In this document: positions 43,946-55,349 of the stretch, piece by piece
Layout of the letters: each line of letters opens with the position of its first letter
Numbering within the stretch: position 1 is the first letter of the stretch
Origin: Carnegiea gigantea
Lineage: Eukaryota; Streptophyta; Magnoliopsida; Caryophyllales; Cactaceae
Length of the DNA stretch: 64,000 bases
Direction: 5' to 3'
NCBI GenBank assembly: GCA_029747015.1
Contig: JAKOGI010002708.1
Span: forward strand, 15,001 to 79,000
Notes under the pieces: generated by a model
What the model was told of the DNA's origin: nothing
The model's input: the letters and a program-made list of their open reading frames with translations, nothing else
The model's database searches: none
Program-made: the position numbers and the translations under genes

Positions 43946-45060
43946 GGAATTTCGTCCTCGAAATTGGTTTACCTGAAGGGAATAGCGCGGGGTATTTCTC
44001 ACGCACTTCGCTTTCCAGCTCCCAAGTTGCTTCCGCCACCTTGTGATGTTTCCATAATACCTTAACATAGGAAATGCTCCTATTTCTGAGCTTTTTCTCT
44101 GCTTTCTCCAAAATCCGAATGGGCTCTTCAACATAGGTGAGATTTTCTTTAACTTGCAGGGGTTCATATCGAATGACATGATCCGGATCTGAAACATACT
44201 TCCGAAGATTGGATACATGAAATACATCGTGAATGTCTTGCAATAAGGGCAGTAAGGCCAATCGGTATGCAACCGATCCCACTTTCTGCAAGATTTCGAA
44301 CGGTCCAATAAATCTCGGGCTCAGTTTTCTTTTTTGCCCAAACCTTATTCTTCCTCTTAGTGGAAACACTTTGAGGAATACATGATCTCCAACTTCGAAT
44401 TCCAATGGCCTTCTCCTAATGTTTGCATAGCTTTTTTGTCTACTCTGGGCGACTTGCAGCCTTTTTCGTATTGTTTTAATTATTTCGATCGTTTGATCGA
44501 TTAATTCGACCTTGGAAGGTTCCCTTTCTCCTACTTCATTCCAACAAATAGGAATTCTACAACGTCTACCATACAATGCCTCGAAAGGGACCATGCCTAT
44601 GCTGGCGTGGTAACTGTTATTGTACGCAAACTCGATCAGGGGCAAGTTATGATCCCAAGCTCCAGCGTACTCGAGTGCACAGGTTCTCAGCATGTCCTCT
44701 AAGGTTTGAATGGTTCTTTCAGAGTGACCACCCGTTTGAGGATGGAAGGCCATACTTAAACGTAGTTCTGTGCCCATTGCTCTTTGAAAACCTTGCCAGA
44801 AGCGAGATACAAACTTGGTATCGCGATCTGACATAATACTGAGTGGCACACCATGCAGTCTAACTATCTCCTTAATGTATAGGTTAGCCAGTTGCTCAGA
44901 GGTGAAAGTGGCCTTGATGGGTAAGAAGTGTGCGGCCTTGGTCAATCTGTCAACTATGACCCACACACCGTCATGTTGTCTGATGGTTCTTGGCATTCCA
45001 ATCATGAAATCCATGGTGATGTGTTCCCATTTCCATACCGGTATTGGCAAGGGCTGAAGT
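43941..45060 (-). pseudogene. Gypsy integrase with chromodomain
   Basis: A 369-codon frame. Core blocks are WEHITMDFMIGMPR (first Asp), VDRLTKAAHFLPI, IMSDRDTKFVSRFWQGFQ (second Asp) and SERTIQTLEDMLR (Glu). Then follow FAYNNSYHASIGMVPFEALY, the GPF/Y-type block LSPRFIGPFEIL with VAYRLALLP, HDVFHVSNLRKY, and the chromodomain VKVLWKHHKVAEATWELE. The chromodomain would direct integration to marked chromatin. A stop precedes the ORF; upstream is the zinc-binding part. All catalytic residues are present. Confidence 0.92.
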
Positions 45061-45790
45061 AGCCCTCTAGGCTTCTAATGCTCAGTTTTCACCCTCTGGC
45101 ATGTAAGACATCGTGCTATGCAGTCCGCGATGTCCCTCTTCATTCCATTCCACTAATAATGGGTTTTTAAGTCATGGTACATTTTCGTACTTCCAGGGTG
45201 AACAGCAAGTGTAGAATTATGCGCTTCCTTCAGCAAGTCTCTTTTGAGAGCTATTGCATTTGGTACACAGAGTCTATTCCCATACCACAACACTTCATTT
45301 TGGAGGGAAAACTCCTTATTCTTTCCTTCTTCCACACCTTTCCTTATTTTCATAAGTTCAGGGTCGTCCTTCTGCTGTTGCTTGATTCGATCGACCAATG
45401 ACGAAGAGGTTTGGAGTGCTGCTAAATGGCTTTGATTTCCTGGTAGTACCACCTCTATTTGTAGTCCGTCGAGCTCTTCCAGGAGTCTCTTTTCTTATGT
45501 AAGTAGGCAGGCTACGAATCCAGTTGATTATCTACTCAATGCAGCAGCCACCACGTTTGCTTTATCAGGGTGATATTTAACCTCCATATCGTAGTCTTTT
45601 AGGAGCTCTAACCATCTCCTCTGCCTCATATTCAGTTCTTCCTGAGTGAAAATATACTTTAGGCTCTTATGGTCAGTATACACCTCACATCTTACTCCAT
45701 AGAGGTAATGTCTCTAGATTTTCAAGGCAAACACAACCACGACCAATTCTAGGTCGTCTGTTGGATAATTCTCTTCGTAAGGCTTCAACT
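45061..45790 (-). pseudogene. Gypsy RNase H and integrase zinc-binding region
   Basis: From about 45790: YEENYPTDDLELVVVVFALK, then after a stop [40 protein letters not shown] and [16 protein letters not shown] are RNase H blocks. Then VPNAIALKRDLLKEAHNS, HPGSTKMYHDLKTHY, a stop at a Trp position, and CIARCLTCQRVKTEH form the HHCC region. At least five stops interrupt this part; those before HYLYG and after KTHY replace Trp, and others replace Gln or Arg. Confidence 0.85.
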
Positions 45791-46826
45791 AACGAGAGGC
45801 ATAAGCGATAACTTTGCCTTTCTGCATTAATACGCAACCTAGTCCCTTCTTGGATGCATCACTGTAGATTACAAACCCTTCATCGCCTTCAGGTATTGCT
45901 AATATTGGTGCAGACATCAAACGTTTCTTTAGCTCCTGAAAGCTATCTTCACATTCTGGGGTCCATTCAAATTTAGTGGTCTTCCGAGGTAGTTGGGTAA
46001 TAGGCAAGACCAGTTTAGAAAATCCTTCTACAAACCTTTGATAGTAGCCAGCTATACCTAAGAAGCTTCGCACTTCGGAGATGTTTGTTGGTCTTGGCCA
46101 GTTTACAATGGCCTCTACCTTTGCCGGGTCCACCGATATGCCATCTTTGGTCACTATGTGTCCCAGAAATCGCACCCTTTCTAACCAGAACTCACACTTT
46201 TTAAGTTTGGCATATAGTTTGTGCTCCTCTAGGGTTTTCAGCACCATTCGCAAGTGGTTTGCATGCTCTTCCCTGGTCTTGGAGTATACCAGGATATCAT
46301 CGATGAACACCACTACAAATTTATCTAGGAAGGGCCTAAGGACTCTGTTCATCAAGTCCATAAAGAAGGCAGGAGTGTTCGTTAGTCCGAACGGTAACAC
46401 CAAGAACTCGTAATGGTCATATCGTGTGCGAAAAGCGGTTTTAGGCACGTCCTCCTTCTTGATCTTCAATTGATGGTACCCCGATCGCAAATTGATATTT
46501 GAGAACACCGAAGCACCGACCAATTGATCCAATAGGTCATCAATTCGAGGGAGTGGGTATTCATTTTTAACTGTTACCTTGTTTAGCTCTCGATAGTCGA
46601 TACATAACCTCAAACTCTCATCTTTCTTCTTTACAAATAGCACTGGTGCTCCCCAGGGCGAAACACTAGGCTGAATTAACCCCTTATCTAGCAATTCTTG
46701 CAACTAAGTTTTTAACTCCGTCAATTCCGCAGGCGCCATTCGATAAGGTGCCTTGGATATTGGGGCAGTCCTAGGTACCAGTTCAATGGTAAATTCAATT
46801 TCTCTGTCGGGTGGTAGCCCTGGTAC
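45789..46826 (-). pseudogene. Gypsy reverse transcriptase
   Basis: From about 46810: [30 protein letters not shown] sequence, then after a stop [99 protein letters not shown] and the active-site block [13 protein letters not shown]. It ends with [18 protein letters not shown] and the RNase H start [14 protein letters not shown]. The DD pair is intact; one Asp-to-Asn change is seen in FSNINL (usually FSKIDL), which removes the first catalytic Asp. Confidence 0.92.
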
Positions 46827-47440
46827 TTATTGAAATACCTGTGGAAACTCTCTTGCTACCGGAATCTCACTTAGGTCCAGCTCTTTTAGTGCGGCCTCAA
46901 TTGCACACAAATAGCCCTGACATCCTTTCTTCAACATTTTGAATGCTTGCATAGCAGAAACCGTTGGGATGGTCACTTGGTGGCCACTTCCCTTAAAGGT
47001 TACTCTGTCTCCATCGGAGGCCGAGAAGGTAACCAGCTTTCTCTTGTAGTCAATAGTAATTTTATGTCTGGTTAACCAGTCCATCCCTAGAATAACGTCC
47101 CAACCTTGTATATCTAGCTGTACTAGGTCTACAGGGACAACTCTCCCTTCCAATTAAATAGCACAGTTTTTGAAAACAAGATCGGTATGGTAGGTAGATC
47201 CTAAGGGGGTGGTCACATATAGTTGTACATTTATCTCACTGGGTTTGCTAGCGAGTTTTCTTGCAAAGCTAGGATTTACAAAAGAATGCGTGGCACCCGA
47301 ATCAAATAAAACATGAGCATAAAGATGTTTAACAAGAAGGGTACCTGATACGGTGGCAGTGAGGCCCTCCGCCTCACCTCCTTCTAGGCTAAACACCCGG
47401 CCACTTGCTTGCGGCCTTTTTCCACCTCGATTGCCTCCTG
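46827..47440 (-). pseudogene. Gypsy protease
   Basis: HVLFDSGATHSFVNPSFARK is the aspartic protease block, followed by VYVTTPLG-like sequence, a stop at 47154, then VVPVDLVQLDIQGWDVILGM and DWLTRHKITIDYKRKLVTF, the second half of the protease with the LGMDWL block. The linker to RT reads EIPVAREFPQVFQ and ends in a stop where Asp or Glu is usual. Confidence 0.88.
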
Positions 47441-48334
47441 AAGTTGCATTCACAGGAGGTCGGCCTCTCTGCGGAACTGAATTAGCCCCCGTGCCTGAAC
47501 CGTATGTACTGTTCTGCTGATTCCACGCCTTCTTGGGGCAATTTACAATTTTGTGGTCCGTAGATCCACACCCATAGCATTCTTGTATGCCATATCGGCA
47601 CTGACCGGAGTGCATACGCCCACACTGGTTGCAGGGTTCCAGTTCCTGTCTTGGTACAACTTGCTTTCTTTTCCCTTGGTTGTTGAAGTTGCTGATCTTA
47701 TTACTTCCCTGGGTACTGGACCCTCCTTGGTTAAACTTTCTTTTTGCTAGGCCTATCTACCGACTTTCCGCTTCAGCTTTAGCTATAACTCGGGCTATTT
47801 TCACCACCCTCTGGTACATTTCCTGGAAGCTGGTGAAAACATGCCCAGCTATTATCAGCTTAATGGGTCCTTTAAGGCCTTGCTCCAAGTGGTCCATCTT
47901 CATTTCTTCAGTTGCGACTTGATTAGGCGCAAAGCGACTAAGCTCGTTAAACTTCGCCGCGTATTCTACCACACTCATTTGGCCTTGTTTCCACCATAGA
48001 AATTCTTGTTCCTTTGCCCTCTTTACATCTCGTGGGTAATACTGGGCATCCATCGTAGTTTTTAATTGTTCATAGATAAGAGCTGGTTCACCAGCTTGGG
48101 TTTGACAGTGTCCCACCAGAATTCCGCTTCCTTTTCGAACTGATGGGTCGCCAGACGTACTTTAAAATCTTGGGGGCAGTCCATTACTTCAAACAAATTC
48201 TCCATCCTTCTTAGCCATTCCTTATAAGCAAGAGGATCTGTTCCACCACTAAATCTTGGTGGTGTCAGCTTGTTAAACTAACAAATCATCTCCAAGGCGG
48301 TTGGTGCCGCCACCTGTTCCCTTCGTGGAGACAT
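47441..48334 (-). pseudogene. Gypsy gag
   Basis: Likely start at 48334 (MSPRREQVAAPTALEM), then a stop, TPPRFSGGTDPLAYKEWLRR, MENLFEVMDCPQDFKVRLAT and EKEAEFWWDTVKP. After a single-base frameshift near 48115 it continues as EPALIYEQLKTTMDAQYYPR, MSVVEYAAKFNELSRFAPN and MKMDHLEQGLKGPIKLIIAG, which is the retrotransposon gag domain. After a stop it reaches the knuckle CYGCGSTDHKIVNC near 47575. Length and order fit chromovirus gag. Confidence 0.88.
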
Positions 48335-48519
48335 TGGCTACACATTTAAGTATTCGTGCGATCCCATTTTGGTCGCACGAACACTTCTTTCCAAAAAATG
48401 CGCTTTCACAAATCACGAAACATCGGGTATCACTCCTGTTTATTCATTTTCGAACGTACACTAGCTACATTTTATTCAAACACAATGCACACATTGGCGA
48501 TTCTAGGCTACATACACCC

Positions 48520-49206
48520 CTAATTACCACCTGAGGAACCCTCCTTAGGGGGATCATCTATCACTGGTTCATTTGAGCCCTCAGACTCAACTGGGGCTAG
48601 TAGGTCCCATAACACAAATGGTGGGGAGTACTCCACATCAGGCGCTCCATCCACCAGTTCTCTCATCCTTAGTATTGTGGCTTGCCAGCCCCGGGGGTAT
48701 TGTGCACCGAAGGAATCTATCCAACGTGCCTACAGAGTGGCTACTCGCTTGCATCGTCTTGCCTGAGGGTTTTCTACGAACAGAAGTCTCATTCGATGAT
48801 GTTCGATCTGATTTCTCTCTGCTATTGTGATTGGTAGTTGTTGGGTAGCGGCAGGAGCAATTAAAGCCGTGTTGATCAGTTGCATGGCAGCATCGCTCCT
48901 TCCCAAGGGGGTATTTCTTAAGGAGTCCACCTGCCCTTCTGCAAATATTAGGAAATCCACCAACCCTCTAAAAGTGAACGGTGCATAAGCTCCCCTATGT
49001 ACATGGAATAGGCAGAGGATAGAGGTGACTTCGGCCCATCTTCCCGTACATGGCATTGCCCTGATGAACTTGTACGTCCAGTGGTTCTGTGTGACCTGAG
49101 TGAGTCTCCACTGGTTGCTCTTAATCGTTGCTTCCCAAAATATGACTGCGTTCCATGCAGCCATCCAGAAGGGTAAATACTCAAAATCGTCAATGCTAAA
49201 CACCAT
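48520..49206 (-). CDS. Extra ORF upstream of Gypsy gag
   Basis: A frame of 228 codons from MVFSIDDFEYLPFWMAAWNA to GGN-stop, with one in-frame stop at 48730-48732 (after RVATL), so likely a decayed gene. It lies between the primer site and gag, on the same strand. Readable stretches include YKFIRAMPCTGRWAEVTSIL, FRGLVDFLIFAEGQVDSLRN and WIDSFGAQYPRGWQATILRM. I do not recognise the family. It could be an accessory retroelement protein or a captured host sequence. It is separated from gag by about 180 bp. Confidence 0.5.
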
Positions 49207-49392
49207 CCTACATCACCACACTGGGTTAGGAATGACACTATCAAGCACGCATTTGTTTGGAAGTCCTAAGTTGTGTTTCTAGTTCGCATACACAAGTAAG
49301 TAAGCAAGCACGTAGCAAGCTCAAGTAAACACTTTAGGGCACTTATTTCACACATTGTTAATCCTAAAGCCACGTCTAGATGCATATGCAAA

Positions 49393-49410
49393 CTTATGGC
49401 TCTGATACCA
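49393..49410 (-). promoter_or_regulatory. Gypsy primer-binding site
   Basis: The minus strand reads TGGTATCAGAGCCATAAG five bases inside the LTR, a Met-tRNA type site. Confidence 0.92.
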
Positions 49411-49415
49411 CCCAA

Positions 49416-52382
49416 TGTAATAACCCCCGCTACCTACCAGGGATGTCACACCGCCAGGATCCCCCGAGGGAGACCCCTAAGGCTCTTTTTCTATTTATTT
49501 ACTTTCGAAATTCTACCTAACTTCAATTTAGTTAGGGAATTCTGAAACGAAACTGCAAGAGCTCCGCCTGTAATTACGACATTTCCTAAGTTTACATTAT
49601 GATTTTTATGGTACCTGTATCATTACAACCAAATTCAAAGAGAACTAGGAGGTTCCAGCGAGTCACACACTTGCGGTTGAGGCTTAAGCCTTTACAAATA
49701 ACTATTTACAATGATTTACATAAGTTTTGTACTACTAGAGCCACTACATGCCCAATTCATGCACTTCTCAAGCAAAATATTATTGCAGGAAGCCACATCA
49801 CTTCATGTCACAGGTACGTCTTGCAGGAGCAACTAGTGGTCTTAGAAGAAACTCAGATTCTTCCACTCATTCATCACATGGGGGAAAAAGGGGAAAGAAA
49901 ATGGAGTGAGCCACCACATGCTCAGTGAGTGTTCCTCCACTCCTTAAAACAAAATCTTTACAAGCAATATTACTCATAATATCCACTTATCAAGCATTTA
50001 GCTAATACTCACATGGTATTAGGCAACATACTATAGGACACAGGTTCTAGAACATGAACATCGGACAAGCCATGACTTATGTATTCACTAGGCACATTTG
50101 AATGTCATTTCACGATTCACTAGCATGTCACATATTCTATTTCAAGTCACATTCAACATAATTAAGAACATTTTCTTTAAACCTACAATGAAACTTTCTT
50201 TGAACATTTGAAAGCATTTCATAACCTTTGAGGTTCTCAATCTTTTGGAAGAGTTTACATTTCGTATTCGTCGTAAAACGACCCTTATAAGCATTTCATA
50301 TTCATTCCATATGGCCTCTTTGGGCCCGTAAAACATTCTTTTTCTTTAAAACCTATAAAATGGCAAAGGCCAATTGCTTTTCTTATCTTGGTAGGAAAAT
50401 ACTTCTGGTATAAGATCATTACAGGGTGCTGATTGGGTGAGAACTATTCTCGACCCCATAGTGAGACCTAACGCTCATGCTTAAGCTCTTACTCCCGGGA
50501 TGGCTACATAACATATCGGACTATTACATTAATCCTCGTCAGGGCCTCTAGGGTTTCCAAACCTTCCCCTAGGTTAACATCGTTCATATCATATCATATT
50601 GTCCGCAGCACATTATCTTAGCCACTTAAAGCGTATCGGCCATAACGGCTAATAACTTTGCGTTTCAAACAATAAAATCATTCAAAGTATAACTCACATC
50701 TTTTTTTTAAAAAAAAAAACGTTTTAGGGATTCCTCCTAAACACTATTTGAATAGCTAAAATAGGCCATAGTTAGTTACTAGACATGGCTACTTTTGGGT
50801 TTAAAAACACGTGAAATATTCTTTGTCAAAACATCACTCGCACACACACTTTACATTTTAGACATACAACAGGAAAGGGGTTTACACATATCACATTTAA
50901 GCACTTTATAAAAATTTCAACATAGTGAGCCACACACGGCCTCGCAATCTACACGATTGCGGCCAATTCACAACTCAATCTCCCTCCTCACTTGCACCGT
51001 ACCACAAAACCTCAAATGCTCATAATTCTTTCCTCAAACCATCCAACTACCAACTCGATTCATCGATTTATTAATCACATCATATTATCATATTAGCTTA
51101 TGTAAAAGGGAGTGAGGTTTAGGCTCTTACCTGAGCAACCAGCACCATTCAGCGGTGCGTTATAACAAGCGTACATATAGCCACATTAATCCATAAATCA
51201 ACAACACTTTATTCAGTAAATCAAACATAATTTGATTCTAAACATATACGATGCATTTCGAAGTAACTTTCCTAAGCATGAATGCGCTAAAAAGAAGTTC
51301 GAATGAAAACTAAACATATTTCAATAGCTTCGAATTTAATTCGTTTACATGCCTTAGCTAGTTTAACTCGAATCGAACCTAAACACATTTATATAACTTC
51401 GAAATTAATTCCTTTAACATGCATTTACTTGATTCGAAGATGAACACATTTCATTAACCTCGAAATTAGCTCATTTGCATGCATTGGTTAATTAACTCGA
51501 ATGCAAGCTAAACACGATAAAAGGACTTCAATTTAAATCCTTTTTCATATATTAGCTAAATAACTTGAATAGAAGCCAAGCACGTTAGCACAACTTCGAT
51601 TTTAATTCTTTTTCACCCATTAACTCATTAACTTGAATAGATGCTAAACACGTTAAACTAACTTCGTTTTTAATTCTTTTTTCATGCATCAACTAATTAA
51701 CTGGAATAGATGCTAAACACGTTAAACTAACTTCATTTTTAATTCTTTTTATACATTAGCTAATTCTAATCGAATTCAAGCCAACCACGTGTAACAAATT
51801 CAATTTAGTCTCATGTACATGCATTAGCTAGTTGAATCCAATCGGGCTACCCACATTCAAACAATTTCGAATCAAGCTAACTTGCATGTAATAGCTAATT
51901 CAGGTCATTCAACAAGCATCATACACGAATTGAAGCAAACCTAGGCTAACATGCATCATTAAACTGGTGAAATTCCTTTGAAAATTAATATTAGTTTAGG
52001 AGAGGAGTAATACTCACTTAATCGTACTCAAATCCACCTGAAACGCTCGTGGGTGGACACCCTTCTCAGCAAACCCTGAACCCCAACTGAGAACCTCAAT
52101 TTTGAAAACTTAGCCCCTTTCGAACGGTGGTGCTTTGTGGCGGTTTGAGGCTCGGTTTTGCCTCTAATTTATAGAGGAGGCTGGGATGGAGGTGGGTCGT
52201 CGGTTTCCGGCACGTGGACGGCCGGTTTTGGGCGAGCAAACGCGTGGGCGTGGGGCTGTGCGAAGTGGAGGAAATCTGGTGGAGGAACGGGCGGCTGAGG
52301 CGCGTGGTGTGGGGGACCAATCGTCCCTTTCTCTCGCCGGCGACGCGTGCTGGCCGGCGGCAGCGCCAGATGGCCAGTCGCC

Positions 52383-52415
<33 letters not shown>

Positions 52416-52880
52416 CGAGAGAGACAGAGCTGCAGTAGAGAGAGAGAGGGGGGTTTGGGGTGTTTCGGGTTCCCTGGCCCGATAGTCGCCCCCCCTTTTG
52501 TCCGATTTTTCTTTTCTTTCTTTTTTTTTGGGGCTCAACTAACATGCTTCAGCAAGGTTCCAACCCCAAACTTATTAACGAATAGTCTAAACTCGAGTTG
52601 AAACATCCTACAATTAACATCTTTAATCAAACTTCGAAAGTTAATTAAATGAAACGAAAACGATTTTAAAAGCTCGGGTCAGCGTTGATTCAAAATTTTT
52701 TATAATTAAATAATGTCCACAATAACATGAATCAAATCATTATTCTTTTTAGTGAAATTAATAGTTTAAAATGCACACGCCTGACTTAATATCTTTGTTG
52801 AACAATAATTCAAGGCAACTTTATAAATTTAGCAACTAGAACAACTGATCAGCAGTAAAACGATAGCGTGGCCCTAACAC
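49416..52880 (-). repeat. Gypsy 5' LTR, 3.5 kb
   Basis: Starts TGTAATAACCCCC and ends GGCCCTAACA in plus order. It holds a 68-bp minisatellite (51260-51930), an AG microsatellite (52385-52414) and a GC-rich stretch (52180-52500). The ORFs at 49599-49928, 50142-50336 and 52096-52601 overlap on opposite strands and are not supported as genes. Confidence 0.9.
51260..51930. repeat. Degenerate 68-bp minisatellite in the Gypsy LTR
   Basis: Nine units start with cttcgaatttaattc or a variant, at about 51328, 51397, 51458, 51526, 51594, 51662, 51731, 51798 and 51865, so the spacing is 61-69 bp. Each unit then has catgcattagctaat and ctaaacacgtt-like parts. Neighbouring units near 51594-51731 are the most alike. 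Confidence 0.85.
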
Positions 52881-53082
52881 CATATCTTTTGTATATTATG
52901 TTTTCCATGTAATGTAGACTTCTTGTATTGCTTGATGGCCAAGCTAGAGTTAAGAGTAAACATAAGAGGGGTGGTTGTCTTATACCTATATATACATACT
53001 TGTATGGCTGCCGTGAAGGGGTGAAACATTAATCTAAGCTATTTTTTCTACACATATCTCCTCTCACTTAAATTTCTTCATA
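52881..53082 (+). repeat. Copia C 3' LTR, first 24 bp missing
   Basis: Matches 41976-42178. It starts directly after the Gypsy LTR and ends ttcttcata before the target repeat TGTGG. Confidence 0.85.
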
Positions 53083-53180
53083 TGTGGCACAAAAAAATGA
53101 CTTGACAAATTGTAATCAGTGGACATTAGTTGAGATTTATTAATCAACATTAATGCTATTAATTAGACTTTATTATATGC

Positions 53181-53201
53181 TATTAACTTAATTATTTATT
53201 G
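53181..53201. repeat. Target-site duplication of the RTE fragment, left
   Basis: A 21-bp sequence starting tattaacttaatt, repeated exactly at 53436-53456. Confidence 0.93.
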
Positions 53202-53435
53202 TTCTTGCGTTTTACAGCTTCAGCATCAAGTTCCTTTAATTTTCCCCTTTTAAATGTTTTCATAAAAGCTTTCTTCTATAAAACTTTTTCACAAAATCCT
53301 TTTTTTGTTAGTCTCTTGGAATCAGTCTCTCTACGGGTAGGAATGCCGGTAGAGGTAAGGTTGCCTACAGGTGGATCTCCCCAGACCCCGCAAAAGCGGG
53401 ACCCACACTGGGAGGTGGTGGTGGTAGTGGTGTTG
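53202..53435 (+). mobile_element. RTE LINE 3' fragment with 21-bp target repeats
   Basis: 234 bp matching the 3' tail of the RTE at 39412-40595 in opposite orientation. It includes GCGGGACCCACACTGGGAGG and ends in a GTGGTGGTGG-rich tail. The exact 21-bp direct repeats at both edges show one target-primed insertion, 5' truncated to the non-coding tail. A SINE sharing the RTE tail is an alternative. Confidence 0.9.
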
Positions 53436-53456
53436 TATTAACTTAATTATTTATTG

Positions 53457-53971
53457 CATGGTTTTAAAGTCCCAGCTTATTTTACTTTTTAGTAAGTCCT
53501 CATACATTTAACTTGGTGTGCAATAATTATTATTTTTTTATATTTCAAATTGATTCATTTTATTTTTCATATCAAAACAATAGAATTAGATAAGAGAATC
53601 AAATTTTGTCTTAATTTTATTGTCACTACTTATTAATTTATTAAGGTTAATCTTGAGATCGTAGTAAATCAGTAAGAGCTTATTACCATATAACAATTTA
53701 ATCACATAGGATTATTTATGAATAATATATAGGACAACATTTATAAAGGTTGTGTTAGATTAGTTGCCTACATGAATATTCATCTAGGATTGAAAAGTGA
53801 CTTTTTATGTATCTTATGTAGAGTAATCTATAAGATTGTAATGTAATTTTTACGCAATTAAATTAAATTAAAATATAGTCCATTTAACTACTAAATAATA
53901 TCTATCACAAATTAATTAGACGTTTGACGTGTTCAAGAATCATAAAAAAGGGTAAATGGTAAATCATTATC
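53457..53971. other. AT-rich sequence, nothing recognised
   Basis: About 500 bp without ORF, repeat or motif that I can identify. Confidence 0.5.
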
Positions 53972-54178
53972 ATATGAAAACAAAAGCAATTTAGAGTGAT
54001 TTTAAATAAAAATAAAAAGAAAAAGAAAATAATAATTATGGAATTATGGAATTATTAATCTAATTTAACAATAATATATATGAAAACAAAAGCAATTTAG
54101 AGTGATTTTAAATAAAAACAAAAAGAAAACAATAATTATGTTATTATGGAAATGTTAATCTACTTTAACAGTAATATA
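53972..54178. repeat. Direct tandem repeat of about 106 bp, two copies
   Basis: Units at 53972-54077 and 54078-54178 both start atatgaaaacaaaagcaat and share gagtgattttaaataaaaa; they differ by substitutions and a short deletion. Confidence 0.9.
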
Positions 54179-54192
54179 TTTTTATTAATTAT

Positions 54193-54256
54193 TTATACTA
54201 ATAATATTAAAACAAAAATTGACTAATGTATTTGCATTGCAAGGGTATAACACTAG
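54193..54256 (+). mobile_element. Possible Helitron 3' end
   Basis: ttgcattgcaagggtataacactag ends in CTAG followed by T, with a small stem (TTGC...GCAA) 10 bases upstream, as in Helitron 3' ends. A Helitron-like start (tatactaataatatt) lies only about 60 bp upstream. No coding sequence, and the stem is short, so this is a candidate only. Confidence 0.3.
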
Positions 54257-55349
54257 TATAGTTTAAAATTTGGTTCAATTTTGATGGCTACATAAAAATT
54301 GGGTTCGGCCCAATTCAATTTAAATTGAGATCAAATTCGACATGACTTCTCATTTACTTACTTTATGTGAAAATTAGATCAAATCTAATTTCGAATAAAA
54401 TCATTTTGGAGTATAAGTCTAAGTTATTAACCCCTGACAAAATCAACCTATCAAAAATCTATTTAATTAACGTGGACCAAGTAATCCATTTCTATATGCA
54501 TAGTTCCTTGTTTTTTTTTTTACTCTTTCCATCCGCTATTATTTACTCCTTATTCCTTTTTTGTATGACCCCAAAACTTTTGCACCATTAAGCATTGATT
54601 ATCAAATTAATTACAAAGTTTGGAATACAAATTGTAACAGAATTAAAATTCTAAAATAACCTATGCATAGTATGAACTTGGAACTTAGTAATATATGAAA
54701 AACATAAGTATATAACGCTTTTTATGTGACAAATGTCGACGTATAATTGGCTGTACCTTTTTTTTTGTTTCGTTATGTGCATTTTTTTTTTTTTTTGGGT
54801 AAGAAAGATAAGAATTACCATTATAGCAATGCATATGACATTTACTTTTTTTTCCGTTATGTACTTTTTTTTCCGTTATGTGCATATGACATCTATTCAA
54901 TGCATGCCATTATAGCAAGCTTAAGTTTTGTTCATACTTATGAGAATTTTTTTCTCCTTTTTTAAAAGTTAAAATTGATAGTTTTTAAAATAAATAATTT
55001 ACTAACATGCATACATAAATGTATGCAATGTATGCAACTTAAAATGCTTAACTCGTGTTCATATTTGCATTTTTTTTTTCAACTTTTATAATAGTTAGAT
55101 TTGCTATTTTTTAAAAATGAATCAGTTACAAATATGCATGTATAAATTGTTAAATTGTGAGGCCTATTGTATAAAAATTGAGTACATGACTTGCATAGGT
55201 GACAAATGTTTTGAATACTATTTGATTTTTTTATTTTTTTTATTACAAGAGTTTCTTATTATTAGAAAATGTGCAGTAAAATGTATGCTCATTGTTTTTT
55301 TCCCTCTTTTTTCTAGACCACAATATATGAATTTTATTACCTATTTAAG
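54257..55349. other. AT-rich sequence, nothing recognised
   Basis: Long T-runs and AT-rich DNA. The ORFs on both strands at 54685-54965 come from T/A runs and are not credible genes. Confidence 0.5.

Larger units (their letters stand above)
43298..52880 (-). mobile_element. Tekay-type Gypsy (chromovirus) element
   Basis: Minus-strand element with a full LTR at 49416-52880 (3465 bp) and a truncated one at 43298-43929. The internal region of 5.5 kb reads primer site, extra ORF, gag, protease, RT, RNase H, integrase with chromodomain, polypurine tract. RT before integrase is Gypsy order; the chromodomain and long LTRs suit the Tekay clade. It is inserted 24 bp into the 3' LTR of Copia C. The coding regions have several stops, mostly at Trp, Gln or Arg positions, and one clear gag frameshift. 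Confidence 0.9.
41952..53082 (+). mobile_element. Copia element C, interrupted by a Gypsy element
   Basis: LTRs at 41952-42178 and 52881-53082 are nearly identical where they overlap. Both outer edges abut TGTGG (41947-41951 and 53083-53087), a 5-bp target repeat. The element reads in plus orientation: LTR, primer site, gag, then an abrupt join at about 43298 to the middle of a Gypsy LTR. The right LTR lacks its first 24 bp because the Gypsy insertion edge is there. Copia C protease, integrase and RT are gone, so a deletion removed them together with part of the Gypsy LTR. Confidence 0.82.

Noticed and set aside
51260..51930. CRISPR-like array
   Set aside because: Units are adjacent, degenerate and without unique spacers, in plant DNA; this is a minisatellite in an LTR.
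54685..54965. T-rich ORFs on both strands
   Set aside because: Phe/Lys-rich translations of homopolymer-rich DNA with no conserved motif.
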